Assembly (NCBI RefSeq): GCF_048771995.1
Contig: NC_133026.1
Span: 97,799,501-97,863,500, forward strand
Origin: Taeniopygia guttata
Taxonomy: Eukaryota; Chordata; Aves; Passeriformes; Estrildidae
DNA length: 64,000 nt
Direction of reading: 5' to 3'
Below, one piece after another: positions 13,069-26,010 of the stretch (position 1 is its first letter; every line of letters begins with the position of its first letter). The translations under genes and the position numbers were made by a program. The notes under the pieces were generated by a model. It was given only the letters and a program-made list of their open reading frames with translations, made no database searches and was not told the DNA's origin.

Positions 13069-13493
13069 GTATGTAAATGCTGAATTTATTTCACATTTCA
13101 GCATATATTTGCATTTTCTTTTTTTCTAGAGGGTGAATGTTTCCTTATTGGTAGGAACTTAAATCTAGATTAAAATTCTTTTTGAGTAGGAGGCTAGAAA
13201 TTTAGTATTATTAATGATATTGTACCTCTTTGTTTGACCGAAGAGACCAAATTCCCAGACTCTTGGAATTTGGAATTTTAAATATCTTGAGGCAGGGAAG
13301 AAGTAAAAGATTAGAAGGAAAGCTAATCTAACTTTGTTCAATATATGGTTAAAGCTCAAGGAAGGCCCTGTAGCTGAAGTATTGCTTCTAATGTTATGTT
13401 TCCCTTCTAGATTGTATTTTATTAATGTTTTCTTTTGTGCCACTGTATGAAGAGACATAAAGATTTTATATTTTTTTTTTTTTAATTAATCAG

Positions 13494-13558
13494 GAGTATG
13501 TTATTTCACTGAGAAAGAACATCAGAAGAAAAATCTTTTCCCTTACGAAAGGAAAGAG
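13494..13558 (+). other. Candidate 65-bp exon downstream of 12982-13068 (unproven)
   Basis: A 12-T pyrimidine tract and 'aattaatcag' precede 13494, and 'gag|gtttgt' follows 13558. Entered in phase 1, as the preceding candidate would leave it, the segment is open and encodes VCYFTEKEHQKKNLFPYERKE in two parts: a first residue completed across the junction, then 21 residues. It exits in phase 0. Without splicing at 13559 the frame reaches a stop (tag) a few codons later, so it could also be a terminal coding segment. The sequence is not recognised and chance is a real alternative. Confidence 0.22.
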
Positions 13559-16340
13559 GTTTGTAAGCAGATTTAGATTTTGGTTCTGGATCTTCCCATT
13601 TGTGAGGTGAACTTTGAAAAATTATTTAAAGTGCTTGGGCTGAAGTTCCTGCAGTTTTATGCTATACTGAAATATGCAAAGTAATCTCTTAGGTGCCTTG
13701 CATGCCTTGATTAAAATCGACATTGAGATAGCAAAATTTTAAGACATTAACATGTAATTTTTTAATGAATCAAAGGCACTTGACTTATATCTTCTATTCA
13801 GTTCAGATGTTCTGAGGTCATTTCTTGTAGGAAAAAGATATTCACAGCTAAATAGTGTATGTTTGGTAATTTGAATTAGTGGCTTTCCAGATGAACCTGA
13901 AACAAATTCAACCCTTTCCATAAATATTCAGTCTTGCAATATGCAAATCACTTCTTATGTCACGTGGGAAATACATCAGAGCATCATAGCTCTGACAAAA
14001 GTAAATCCTATCATATGAGAGATCCCCAATCCTAGCTGCAATTAAGTATCCATCCTATGATAATTTATTGATTAACCAGACATTCTCTAAAGTTATAAAA
14101 TATCTTGTTATACAGTAGATGCAGGTATCTTTCTCCAATGGCACAAGGTGCTTGAGAATCCTCTGAACTCTCCAGCAGACATCTGAGATACTGGGACTGT
14201 ATATGTGAAATGTAGGAGCCACCTCAGTATTTTGCCTCTCTCACCTGCCTTCTCCACCAGCCTTCCCAAAACCAGTACTGTTACCAGCTTCAAAAAATTC
14301 TCTGCGAATTTCACAGGACCAGTAGTTTTCATCATGTTTCTCAATCAAACAGATAATTTACTTATTTCTGCTAAATGGAACACTTCCAAAAGCAGAAGCG
14401 CTCTAGACTAAGTATTTTGACTTGGGTTTTTGGGTTTTTTAAAATACCCTAGGAATTAAACCAGCCTATCTAACTTCTAACATTTTTATAGAAGTCTATT
14501 CCATCCTGAATTATAGAAATAAAAGACAATATATTTTTTTGACTCAGCAATTCACTTTTAACTTCATCACTATGAAGTCTGGGCCAACTGATTGTAAGAA
14601 AGACATATTCTAGCCTATGTGATTAAGATAGTCAATATGTAAAGATCTCAGGAAAACAAAACAATTGCAAACAACAAAGAAACATGAAGAGGCAATAAGA
14701 ATATAATAAGAAATTGAAAGATTAATTATAGTTCACAATACTGTCTTCCTGAAACACCAGAAACACCAGATAGCAAAGAATTTGTCCAAACTATATTTTA
14801 TTTGTGTGAGAATGGAATTAACAGCAAAGAAATGTAGGCATGATAGATAATCATCCCCTCAGCTGATAAGAAGTCATGAGACATGGATGAAATCTGATTT
14901 AATGATTTCAAAATTTTACATTGCAGATGAAGCCTAGAACAAGAGATTCAGTAATCTCTTATTATTCAACAAAATCTCATAATCATTTACTTTACTTCAT
15001 CCTGAGTTTCCATTTAAACAAAGTCAATTACATTCAATCATTTTTTTCTAGTTTATCTGAAATGACTGTCATAGCCTCTAACTACCACAAAGTTCAGAAA
15101 AAGATACTCATTAACAAGCTGCATCGGTATCAGGAACGTCTGATTACTCTGTATTGTAAAAAAAAAAACAAAAAAACCAAGCAGATCCAGCATAGATCTA
15201 AATTCAACAAAGAATTTATTTAGAAAACAATAACAGTAATAACAAGAAGATTTTGACTGGTTTTTGTGCCTGCACTGATTTTTTTTCTCCCAATTATATA
15301 TGCTACATACATGTGTTCATTGAATGACCTCAGCATTATAAAATGTATTCATGTAACTTCTCATTGTCATTCACAGAAGTTTTGGTTTTTATATCAACCA
15401 GTTTCATTTCAAATAGCTTAAAATTGTTGTTTTCTCATCTGCTGGCAAAAGATTATAGGTTTTTATTCTAACATATAAAGGGAAGAGAGTGCCTCAAAAC
15501 AATCTGCAAAATACTATAATCATCTTGGCTTATCACTATTCTTGTTAATGTAGATGTTCTTGTTATTTATTATTCTTCCTTTTCCGAGCTGACATTTCAA
15601 AAAAAAATTGCTATTTATTGCTCACATAAAACTGATCTTCTAATTTCCTTTTCATGTGTGTTTATTTTTTCTCTAATAAATACTAAGCAGTGTTGAGACA
15701 TCTGCTTCTTTTAGGTTATTTTGCCCATCTCTTTCTATCCAGGATTAACACAGCAGAGTTTACAAAGTAAACTGAATTCCAGAAGAGGCTTAATTATTTT
15801 CTCTTTGTTATGTTGTTTTACACATTTTTGATTAGGTAATTGTTACCAAATTTTCTTACTTAGGATTTCCTTTCAGTTTGCAAGGGAAAAAATTATTTAG
15901 GATTAATCTGAGACTATGCCTGACAAAAGTCTGAGTCTTCAATGCATATTTAATTCAGCCATTTACTTCTTTAAAGCACATCTTACAAAGAAAAGTCCTT
16001 AATAATCACTTCTGAAAAGCATATGACATTAAAAAAAAAATTACAAAATCAGCTGAACAGTCCTCCTCTACATTCCTTGGACACAATTTTATCTACTTTT
16101 ACTTATACTACCTGTGCTGCAGCATATGAGAAAATGGATAGCAAACAGGTTTTGAGTATTAGGAATTCAGAGGAGATGACTGACCTTTGTAATCTAGGGT
16201 ATTTTATCCATTTATGATATACCTTTCATTTGTTTGTGAAGAAAGTAAGTTTATTAAGGGAAGAAAGGTCCCAGAAAGCCAGTTAATATTCTAGTTTTTC
16301 GAAGCTTGAGAGCAGTACACCCCAAAAAAGAAGTCAGGCA
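13559..16340. other. AT-rich unique DNA, no gene seen
   Basis: The longest open frame (14921-15223 plus) is lysine- and asparagine-rich and ends in an A-run. No mobile element was recognised. A short direct repeat (gaaacaccagaaacaccaga, near 14751) is present. Confidence 0.55.
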
Positions 16341-16356
16341 AAAAAAAAAAAAAAAA
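16341..16356 (+). repeat. Poly-A run
   Basis: A run of about 16 A residues just upstream of the recognisable CR1 sequence. It may be a chance tract or mark an older insertion boundary. Confidence 0.9.
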
Positions 16357-16359
16357 TCT

Positions 16360-18322
16360 AGCAGACCAGTGTGGATGAACAAATAGCTCCTGGACAAATT
16401 TAAGCACACAAAAAGTAAGCCTACAGAGAGTGGAAGCAAGGACAGGTAACCTGGAAGGAACACAGGGAAGTTGTGTGAACAGCCAGGGATCAGATTAGGA
16501 AAGCTAAAGCCTGGGCAGAATCAAATTTGGACAGGGATGTCATGGCCAGCAAGAAAATCTGCTGTAGGTATACTGGTGATAAAAGAAAAACTAAGGATAA
16601 TGTGGACTGTCTCTGAAAGGAAATGGGAGATCTGACTACCCTGGTATCTGATGAAGGCTGAGGTAGTCAATGACTGATTTGCTACAGTCTTCACCAGCAA
16701 TTGCTCCAGCCACACTGCCCAAGTTACAGAAAGCAAGGCAGGGACTAGGAAAATGAGTAACCACTGGCCACTGTAGATGAAGACCAGGTCTGAGATAATT
16801 TACAAAACCCGAAGGTACACAGGTCCTTGGGAGTTGATGAGATGTATCCATGTATCCAGAAGGTGCTGGTGGATGAAATGGCTATTTAACTATCCATCAT
16901 ATTTGAGAAATAATGACAATACAGTGAAGTTCCTACAAGAACAGGAAAAGAAGAAACATAACCCTCATCTTCAAAAAGCAAAATAAGGAGGACTTAGGAA
17001 ACCACATACTGGTCAGTCTCACCTTGGTGCTTGGCAAGATCATGGAGCAGATAATCCTGGAAACTACGGAAAATTAGAATGTGTTTCATGATAGCCCACA
17101 TGGCTTCACCAACGTAAAATCACACCTGTCAATTTTGGATGTCTTCTGCAATGGGATTATGGTTTTGGTGGATGAGGAGGGAGTGACCAATATCATCTAC
17201 CTGGGCTTGTGCAGAGAATTTGATACTATCCTGCACACCATCTTTATATCTAAACTGGAGAGATATGGTTTTGATGGATGTACTACTCAGTGGATAAGGG
17301 ACTGGCTAGATGGTCACACTCAATATTTTCGGCAAACAGCTCAATTTCCAAGTGGGGACCAGTGATGAATGATTCCCCAGGGGTCAGTATTGGTACTGGT
17401 GCTGTTTAACATCTTTGTCAGTGACATGGGAAGTGCAATTGAGTACATCCTCAGTACGTTTCCTGACAGCACTGAGCTGGGCAGGGAAGGATGCCATGCA
17501 AAGAAGGGACCCTGACAAGCTTGAGAGACGGACATGTGCAAACCTCATGAGGCTCAGCAAAACCAAGTTGAAGGTCCTGAACCTGGTTTGAAGCACTCCT
17601 AAGTACAAATACAGCCTGCAGAAAGAATGGATCAAGAAAAGCCCTGAGGGGAGGAATTTGTCTTGGTTGACGAGAAGCCCAACATCAACAAACAACATGT
17701 GCTTGCATACCAGAAAGCTAGGACAGCAATCTGGCAACATCAAAAGCAGCACGGGCGGCAGGAAGAGGTGATTTTGACCTTCTACTCTGGTGGAACCCCA
17801 CCTGGAGTACTGCATCCAGCTCTGGGACCTGCAACCTGAGAATGATGTGGAACCCCACCTCTTGGCATGGGTCCAGAGAAGAGCCATGAAGATGATCATA
17901 GGGCTGGAGTACTCCTCCTGTGAAGACAGGCTAAGAGAGTTGGGGTTGTTATGCCTGGAGAAGAAAAAGCTCTGGAGAGATTTTACAGCAGTCTTCCCCT
18001 ACCTAAATGGACATAAAAAAATTGATGGAAAGGCATGTTTCATAAGGTTGTGCAGGGATAGGACAAGAGGTAATAGCTTCAAACTGAAAAAGGGTTTGTT
18101 TAGATCGGATAGTAGGAAGAAATTCTTTACTGTGAGGGTGATGGGACCCTGGAAGATGTTGCCTAGGGAAACTGTGGATGCCCCATCCTTAGAAATGTTC
18201 AAGGTCAGGTTACACAAGACTTCATGCCACCTTTCTTGGAAGGTGACATTTTGTCCCTGGCCCTGGCTGGGTAGTCTTTAAGGTCCCTTCCAATCAAAAC
18301 CATTCTATTACTATTCTGTGAT
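16360..18322 (+). mobile_element. CR1 LINE, 5'-truncated, ORF2 middle to 3' end, inactivated
   Basis: This is the longest retroelement in the window. A CR1 ORF2-like product (reverse transcriptase of the non-LTR type) can be followed across several frames. The segment around 17151-17330 reads IIYLGLCREFDTILHTIF, corresponding to the family's YLDFxKAFDT palm motif. It continues to the DWLDGHTQ block near 17305-17325. The active-site FADD block is present as F-P-D-S at 17459-17470, which removes an essential aspartate. The C-terminal part (17790-18281) holds the EYCIQLW, LRELGL, DRTRGN and FFTVRV blocks in normal order. The 3' end shows 'aaggtcccttccaa' and an ATTCTATT/ATTCTGTG tail at about 18283-18320. 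Stops and frameshifts, for example at 17363, break the frame repeatedly. The left part (16360-17050) is more diverged. It is a dead copy. Confidence 0.88.
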
Positions 18323-20230
18323 TTAATTATTCAGAACACACAAGGACACATGCTTCATTGTGCTAAATAAATGATTTTTTTCTCTTAAGTAGATCTTCCT
18401 AGGGCTTAAAAAAATACCTATTAAATGTTAATAAAGAGTGGAAAACATGTGGTAGACAATTACAATAAAATACACTCAAAAATCTTATTCTTTCTATGGA
18501 ACTTTTTTGGGCTTTTCAGATAGTTAGAAGAAAATATTGTCCAAATAATTCTACAGAATTTTCATTAGAAAATCAGAGCTTGTCTGCATGGCTGAGAAAT
18601 ATCTAAGAACAACTGCCTTTTAAGGAAAAAAGCAGGATAGTGAGCACAGAATATCTTTAAATTAATAGAACGTGTATATTTTTGTTAATGAATCTTTACT
18701 TGCCACAAAACATTCAGGCTTTCTGCATGCAGGCTAGACTACCTACAGCACAGCCTTCCTCTGAACCTATAGGTGATTATGCTTGTACTGTAAGCATTAA
18801 ATAAAAATTTTAAAACTTACACTTGCCCCCTGGCTTTACACTGAATATATTTCATGGCAAAACAATGGTTCTTAACTTGACCAGTATCAATAAACCGAAA
18901 GCATCCAAGACTGGCCAATAATAGTGCAGTGCAATTTGTGGGTTTATTTTATAAAAGCATTTTCCTGTGGAAAATTGAAACTCCAGTTATTTTATTTTTT
19001 CACTACAAATAAAAGCTAAATATTTCAGGTCCTTCCTGAAAGTTAATACAAGGGAAAAGCACTATTTGCATATTCATCAAATAGCAAATCTACACTAAGT
19101 GGCTGATGGCAATTTCTGAAATTAGAAAAAGATGTTGCTAAATTAGTGAACCTCATTATCCTTATTTGCATGAAGTGTAAAATAACTATAATCTCAGAGA
19201 ACACTGAAAAAAAGCATATTTACTTGCAGTTGCATTAGAATTATTTCAGTGTTGTTCAATAGCACATTATACTTTTATGTAAGTTTGTAAAATATGGGAA
19301 TGCCACTGGTGCTATTTCGCATGTCCTATATTTCCAATATGTGCATCATATTGTCTAAATAAGGATGTGTAAGCAGATGCTTCTGAGTTGTTATTTTATG
19401 AATGAAATGCTTTAATCTTCATTAGAGATAAGATGTTGATTCATCTCCATTTATTGTGTAAATACATGGTGGAACAATATGTGTACAAAGGAAAATCTTC
19501 ACTTTACTAATCAAAGAGCTCTAAAAAGGCTCTGCTGTTGTCCGCAATCTTACTAACAGTTCAGTGTATGCCCTGTGCTGAAGTCATCATACTTGTGCTT
19601 CAAATGCTCATTATTCATCCTTCTCTTGGCAGAGCAGAAAAGACTCTGGAAAGAAATACTTTTTTAAAATGTGCTTTATTTTAAAAACATAAACTTATAA
19701 GAAATTTATTAGGTATTTTTGTAAATACATTCTCCTGACATACAAGAAGGGAATATGAAAATGTGCTTTTCTTTTTTACCAGATCTTAAATAATAACACA
19801 CGCAGTGCCCCAGTTAACTCTCTTATTTTGCATATCAGGAAAGGAACTCCCACCTTTGGATCTGAGGAGGTTTTCAGCTCCTTAAAGATATGGAGGTTTA
19901 AAAGTGTGCAGGTTTAACGTGTGGGGAATCCTCTTCTAAATACAAATGCTGGTTGGATTTTCCTGACCTCGTGTGAACATGGTGTTTGCCCGCCCAGTCT
20001 CATAGCCAGATTGTCAAGCTGTGCCACCAACTGAGCCACACTGACTTGAAGAGCAGAACCTCACAAACACAGCCCTGTAGCTTCTCAGATAGAGGAGTCT
20101 CCTCTCAAAGTTGCAGTATCACCCTTGCCTCATTCTAATTCTATTACAAGGAATCCCTAGCATCACTTAATGGAATTACCTAATTTTAGTCTGAGGACTC
20201 TTTATCTATCTGGTTGGGTCCCTTTGCCTT
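18323..20230. other. Unique DNA with two octamer motifs, no gene seen
   Basis: No repeat or exon is clear. The part 18960-19640 contains two ATTTGCAT octamers exactly 100 bp apart (19064-19071 and 19164-19171) and several homeodomain-type TAAT/ATTA cores. The part 19800-20230 is more GC-rich and contains a tRNA-like A box on the minus strand (20027-20038). Regulatory identity is inference only. Confidence 0.4.
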
Positions 20231-23200
20231 GATTTTTATCACACTTTTCTAAAGGCTATTTGAAGTGCCAGAGCAGCAAATTCAGCATAGCTCTCTCTCC
20301 AGCTGGGCTGGAGGCCTCCTCCAATAATCCATGGCTCTTTGAACAGCTCTCTGTGAAAGGAAGTATTAACTCCTGCTGCAATTTGGATAGAGCCAGACCC
20401 AGCAGGCATGAGCAGACCCACTTGTAAGAATGAACCCCTTCTTGAGCCTGAGCTAAAAAATTCAAGCTCGCCTGGAAACAGAGACACAGGCACCTCAGGA
20501 AATGTCATGCAGAAGACTCTAATGCTTTTCAAAATTAGGTTTGTGTGAGACATGTAACACTTGAATGGGGACTGTGTACAAACAGGACAACAGTGACACA
20601 GTGGGTGCCTAATGGGTCCACAATCCTCAGTGAAGGATCCCACTCAGAAGAATGCTAATAAAATTCTCTGTAAATTTTATTTTTAGCATATTAAAAAAAA
20701 ATATTAATTTGATTCTACTTAGCTTATTTTTGCTGACCAATATATTTTACACAACTAATGAAATTTTCTCTTTTAGCTTGAAAAAATCCCCACACTATAA
20801 ATCAAGCAAAAAGTAAAAATATTTTCCCTAAAATGACATTTCATACAACCCAGCTGAGCTGGTCTCTCAACAGGTAAAGCACTGGGGTAAGAGAAGCTGA
20901 CAAACATTATATATAATTCTGTTCAGCAGATGTTAGTGTTCCTCTACGTGTGTACAAGAGTGTGTATATGCTACATCATTCAGAAAAAGCAGGAAAGCAA
21001 TTACTTTATCAACAAGGCATTGTTTCAATTTGGCTGTTTTTAATAAATAGTTAATGCACAAGAACAACTTCTGGACTATTTGCTTTAGAAAAACTTTCAA
21101 CTGTTTCTCTCTTCCCTTTATTCTTTTAAGTGCTATGGCACTTAACAATAAAATTAGTTCATAACTATCCATACTTTGTCTAACATCATGTTTTGACATT
21201 TACAGGCTTTTGAGTGATGGTTAAACAATTGGCTTCCATTCATCAACATACAGCCATCCGGTACAATGAAAGAGGTGACTGGTTTGTTTTTAAAAATAAA
21301 ACCAGGAAAACACACCTAAAAAATTTCATCAGCTACACACTACGCAGCATGACTTATATAGCTTTAATATTTCTGTGCTAGTTCAAATGCCTTTGTACTG
21401 AAATACTTAAAGCTTTGAGAATATGGTGGGGTTTTTTTCCTCCCCTGAATAAAGCAATATAACAACATCTCAAAACACTCCAGTAAGTGTTTATCCACCC
21501 CTTATGCCTTTTGTCTCTCTCAGTGTCAGGAAGATACACAGTCTCATCCTGCATCTGTCTGATCCACAGCACTGCCAGCTCTTGCCCTCGTGCCCCTGTT
21601 GCCATGTAGCACAATGCATCAGAGAAATTCACTGAGGTCATTCTCATAATGCTTTGTACTTGATGGGATCTGTTATTTGTCTGTTGTTTTAAAGTTTCTG
21701 TTTGCAGGCAGCTCAAAGCAGTGGGGGACAGTAAATGCAGAATGCCTTTTCCAAGACTCTGCTGGCTCTTTTCTATTTACACAGTTTCTATCACACTTAT
21801 CACAATGGCAGATAAGCACTTTTCAGTGTTAAAGATGACAATTACACTGATGGCGTTTCTAAACCTATTGAAGCCTGCCACCAGTTGGCACAGCTTCCTC
21901 TCAGCTGTTAGATATCCTCTATGAGATTGCCAATAATTTCAGAGGCTGACAAACCAGCAGTGTTTCAGCCCAGGGATTACCCAAATGAATACCCCTTTGG
22001 CTAGTGTCTCGGCCTGTCAATTATAAGATTTCATCTCAGAATGCCTCTACATGGCAATTTTAATTGCTGTCAAAAAGCTGGTGGATGTAACTGCAGATGC
22101 ATAGTGCTGTTGAAGCTTACAGGACAATAGGATAGAATAGGTGAAATGCAGGAAAATTATGACAGTATATAGTTGCATTGAGCTCCTGTGACATTATTTG
22201 AATACAAACAAAATAGACATGGTAGGATTTAATTCTTTTTTCCATTACACTCTTCTTTCAAAACAGACTTTTAAAAAAAGTAGCAACTATTTTTAGCCCG
22301 TTTGTCACTCTACATATGTTAAACAAATTTGTCTTTGGGGAGTGTGATCCTTTTCATGAAGCAAACAAATAGAACTTTTTCTTCTCTGTTTACCTCATGC
22401 ATCCGTCATACCTATACTTCAGTAATAGTATTTCAGTGCCATTTCAAAATTACTTTCTGGAAAAAAAAACCTACCTGCTTATCAAAATTCTGATTCCCAA
22501 ATGCTATCCTTGTTAGATACTGAAATGCCTACTTTATGGAGTTGAGAAGTTAATCTTGCCATGTAAATTTATGTATGAGAGCATTCAAAAATCTCTCTCC
22601 AAAAAGTTAATGATCCAGGCAATGACAAGTTAACCTTCTTCACTCAGCAGGACATGGAAACACAAGGAAAGCAGGGGTTTTAGTGCCAGTGGGCTATTGT
22701 TTTAGTTGGTATAAATTTGCACACTTTATGAAATCCACACTGACCTTTCAGGATCTGGTAATCTTCAGCAACAAGTTAAAATTAAATATCCCATTCCAAT
22801 CTACCTAAACTATAAAAGTAACACTGACACTAAGAACATAAACAAGGTCTCATAAGTTGTTGAGTGTATAAATTAAGCACACTGGAAGATCCAGCTTTAT
22901 GGGACATTTTTAAGATATCTGAAAATTCAAATTAATATCCTTGAGCCTTGATTTATTAGGAACCTCTCCCATTCACTAGGATGATTAAAATCTTATTGAA
23001 AGTGACCATGAAATTACATTAGTTAACTCTCTCATCCTTTGTGGGAGCATCCTGCCAGTCCCATGGACATACAGAGCCAAGTTTGCTTAAGTATCTACTT
23101 GACAACCTGAGCTACCTTATTTTTTAACTTTGTTTAGGGTTTACTTCTGTTTACAAATATTTGTCCATGGCAGATTACTCTTTGAGTAAAGAAACAAGCT

Positions 23201-25680
23201 TTTTTTTTCTTTAGTTTCAAGGCAACTGATCTTCCCCAGAAACAAAGCCTGTTTGGGTCTATGGATTGGGCAGGGTGCAAGACGTTAAAGACATCTGCTG
23301 CAATGGTGAAGAAAATTACAACTGCATTTTAAGGTTTCAAAATACATCTAAAATTTAAGTGAAGACAAGGAAGCAGGAAGTGTGTTTTTCCTATATTTTA
23401 ATGTATTCGATGCAGCTGCAGTATAATCTTTGTAATAAGATATATTATACATTAAATTATATTTATTGATTTTGCCACACAAAGCAGCACAAATAAAATC
23501 AAAAGTTTTGTTACCAGCTTACATGAAACTAGAGTGGCATCTTTTGTATTTTTCATTCATATTTATATATTTTTGAGCAAGAAAGACAACAAAAATGATT
23601 GCACATATCCAGAGAAAAATCTTATTTTTCAGTATTTGTCTGGGCAGATTTATGACCTGTGCTAACACTGAAATGGGGAAGTTCAACCTTCTTAGCACTT
23701 AACATATGCCTACATTGTTGGTTATGCTATGGTTTTCAACTATGTCCCAGATATGTCACCCTCAACCATGAACTCCCATTTGTTAATCTGAATTAATGAG
23801 CAGATGATGTCCAGCTAAGGCCAGAGAAAATAATAATCTTATATTGTTAGGGATGATTCATGTACACATGCATAGAGTATTTTTTCATTATTAAATACTT
23901 TTTCTCAAAAATTGTCTATGCTTTCCCTTTTTATATAAGCATCTTTAATGATATTAGGGGTGTGAGGACAACGTTTTGACTAGGTAGAGAAACCACATCT
24001 ATGTTACCTTTCCGGGTTCTTTTCTTGATTTATTTTTAGTGTAATTGTTGGCATCGAAAACAAGAAGTGTTTTGATTTTTTGGTAGGTTTTTTTTACAAG
24101 ACCAGAAAGATTTTGAATATTTGTTATTGAATATTATAAGATAATTTAATGCACTACTAATCAATCTATTTAAGACTTTTTTAAAAAGCACATGAGATTT
24201 ACTGAAGATAAATTAAAAGCATATATGACATTTATTCATCCTCATACATGCTAGTCTATGTCTGAAATTCAATGTTTTCTTATTTTTATGTTAATGGAAT
24301 GTTTTTTTAGTTATTCTTGTATTTTAAATATGGACAATTGTAGCAAATTAATATTTCTTGTGACTTTAAAGATTTTTTTCTCAAAAAAGGGAGAAATAGT
24401 GCCTAGAGACATATTTGTTTAAATTATAGTGCAATTAATTTTCTTCTACTTTGTAAAATAAAAATTCATTGACATATTTAATAAAATAGCCACTATAAAA
24501 CAGTAAAGAAGCAGAGATAATTATATTTCTCTAGATAAATATATAGCACTATTTTTAAACATTTTCTATCAGTATAGTGTTTTTCTTCAGTCTACAATGG
24601 CTATATGTATGATTATGAAAATTACATTGCTATTTCCCATGATTTTTGCTACAGATTCTGTAATTATGATATGAACGCTCCCTCAGAAATACATATTTAA
24701 TTTATACACAGTGGGATGGTTCAGTAAATCTGCTCTGGTTCAGATTAACAGAACAAAGTGCAACCCTTCAAAAAGAGAGATTCTGGAGCATTAAGCCACA
24801 TGTTCCCCTCCCTAGTTCTGGAATGCTTCAGCAGTTGGAACTCTTAATGGATCACAGTGTGCAGTAAGATTAAGAGTCTTTGCCATGTCTTTAATTTGCT
24901 GTCATGACTGACCCATACTGATTCCTTGTAGCCCTTTCTAGACCTCATCTCTGACTCTGAGGATTTGTTCTTGAGCTTTTGAACACCTCTATTTTGATAA
25001 AAAGCCCTGAGAAAAGTACTAGCATGCAAAATGGAAAGTAGAGATTTTTTCTTGCTATATATTTTATCACTGTGTGTCACAGGCTGTAAAAGATTGTGTC
25101 TCAGAGAGATGATAATAAAGAGAAGGTGGCATATTTGTTAATAAGCTGAATATTTTAAAAGTTTTATTCCCTATCACCTCCTTGGTAACAATTTCCTACA
25201 TTTAGTTCATTAATCCATACCAGTATTTTAACTCTTCTGGGGCTAGGAAGCCTGTTTATGAAAACATACTTTCTTGTAATTCCAATGCTAGCTGCACGGT
25301 ATTTTTCTGACAATCTTTATATTAGCATATTTTATGTTATTATTATAACTTGAAACTTAAAACTGCCATTTTGTATCATCAAGAAATGGTGGACAGAAGT
25401 GTTTTGACACTTGTCTGAGAGCTGAAAGAAAATGGGAAAAGTGGAATAGTATTTTATCTAGGGCTGGATTTATATGGTTGAAAAAGAAAAAAATCCAAAA
25501 ACATATATAATAAACAATAAACACGCAAAATGTGTTTTATTAACCAAAAAGTATTACAAATATCTATATGTCTTAGCTTTTCATGTTTCTTTCAAAAACA
25601 TTTTAAATTGTGGTTTTAAAAAAATTAATTCAATAGGCAAAGAAAAAATCAGTAAGGGGAAAAAAATAATCTTTTAATAC
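20231..25680. other. Unique DNA, no gene confirmed
   Basis: A 134-codon minus-strand open frame (20239-20643) lies in a more GC-rich patch but resembles no family I know. The part 21700-22130 looks like conserved non-coding DNA: balanced composition, no simple repeats, and a GCAATTTTAATTGC palindrome near 22053-22066. From 22130 to 24700 the DNA is AT-rich and featureless. No retroelement was recognised. Confidence 0.45.
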
Positions 25681-25931
25681 TCAAGAACAGTCAGAACAGG
25701 TAAAAAAGGAATTAGTCGCACTCTTTCATACTCTTCTTTTTTACTGGCTTACTTGGGAAAGCAACAGTGTCAGACCCACCCTCTGAGTGCTCTCTTATAT
25801 GGCCAGTAGGGCTGGGATGGCACCATTCTCTTGGGGCACTGGTGGTTCTTCCAGCCTTGCCTGGGCTGCAGAAAAACTCTCATCACTCAGAACCCTCTAG
25901 ATTTCACTGATGTGTTTCCTCTTCACCACAG

Positions 25932-26010
25932 TCTGGAGACAAGACTTTTGCAGATGAGGACTATCTTTGCCTGTTTACACAGATCCTCAATGCCAAGACT
26001 CTGAAATAAA
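25932..26010 (+). other. Candidate terminal exon with AATAAA (unproven)
   Basis: The acceptor 'ttcctcttcaccacag' is followed by a frame reading SGDKTFADEDYLCLFTQ then ILNAKTLK and a TAA stop at 26007-26009. The stop overlaps an AATAAA polyadenylation hexamer (26005-26010). Entry is in phase 0, which matches the exit phase of the candidate exon at 13494-13558. The patch 25690-26060 is clearly more GC-rich than its surroundings. I do not recognise the peptide, and 25 open codons are not rare by chance. Confidence 0.18.

Noticed and set aside
15052..15155. Possible exon after a tttttttctag acceptor with a lysine-rich open frame
   Set aside because: Needs phase 2 entry, which does not fit the upstream candidates. 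The donor is an A-run context, and the frame composition follows A-richness.
17384..17899. 171-codon open frame on the minus strand, the longest in the window
   Set aside because: It lies antisense within the CR1 copy, whose plus-strand frames show the reverse-transcriptase blocks. The minus frame is a shadow.
20239..20643. 134-codon minus-strand open frame in a GC-richer patch
   Set aside because: No recognisable domain, no promoter or splice support, and GC-richer DNA gives longer random frames.
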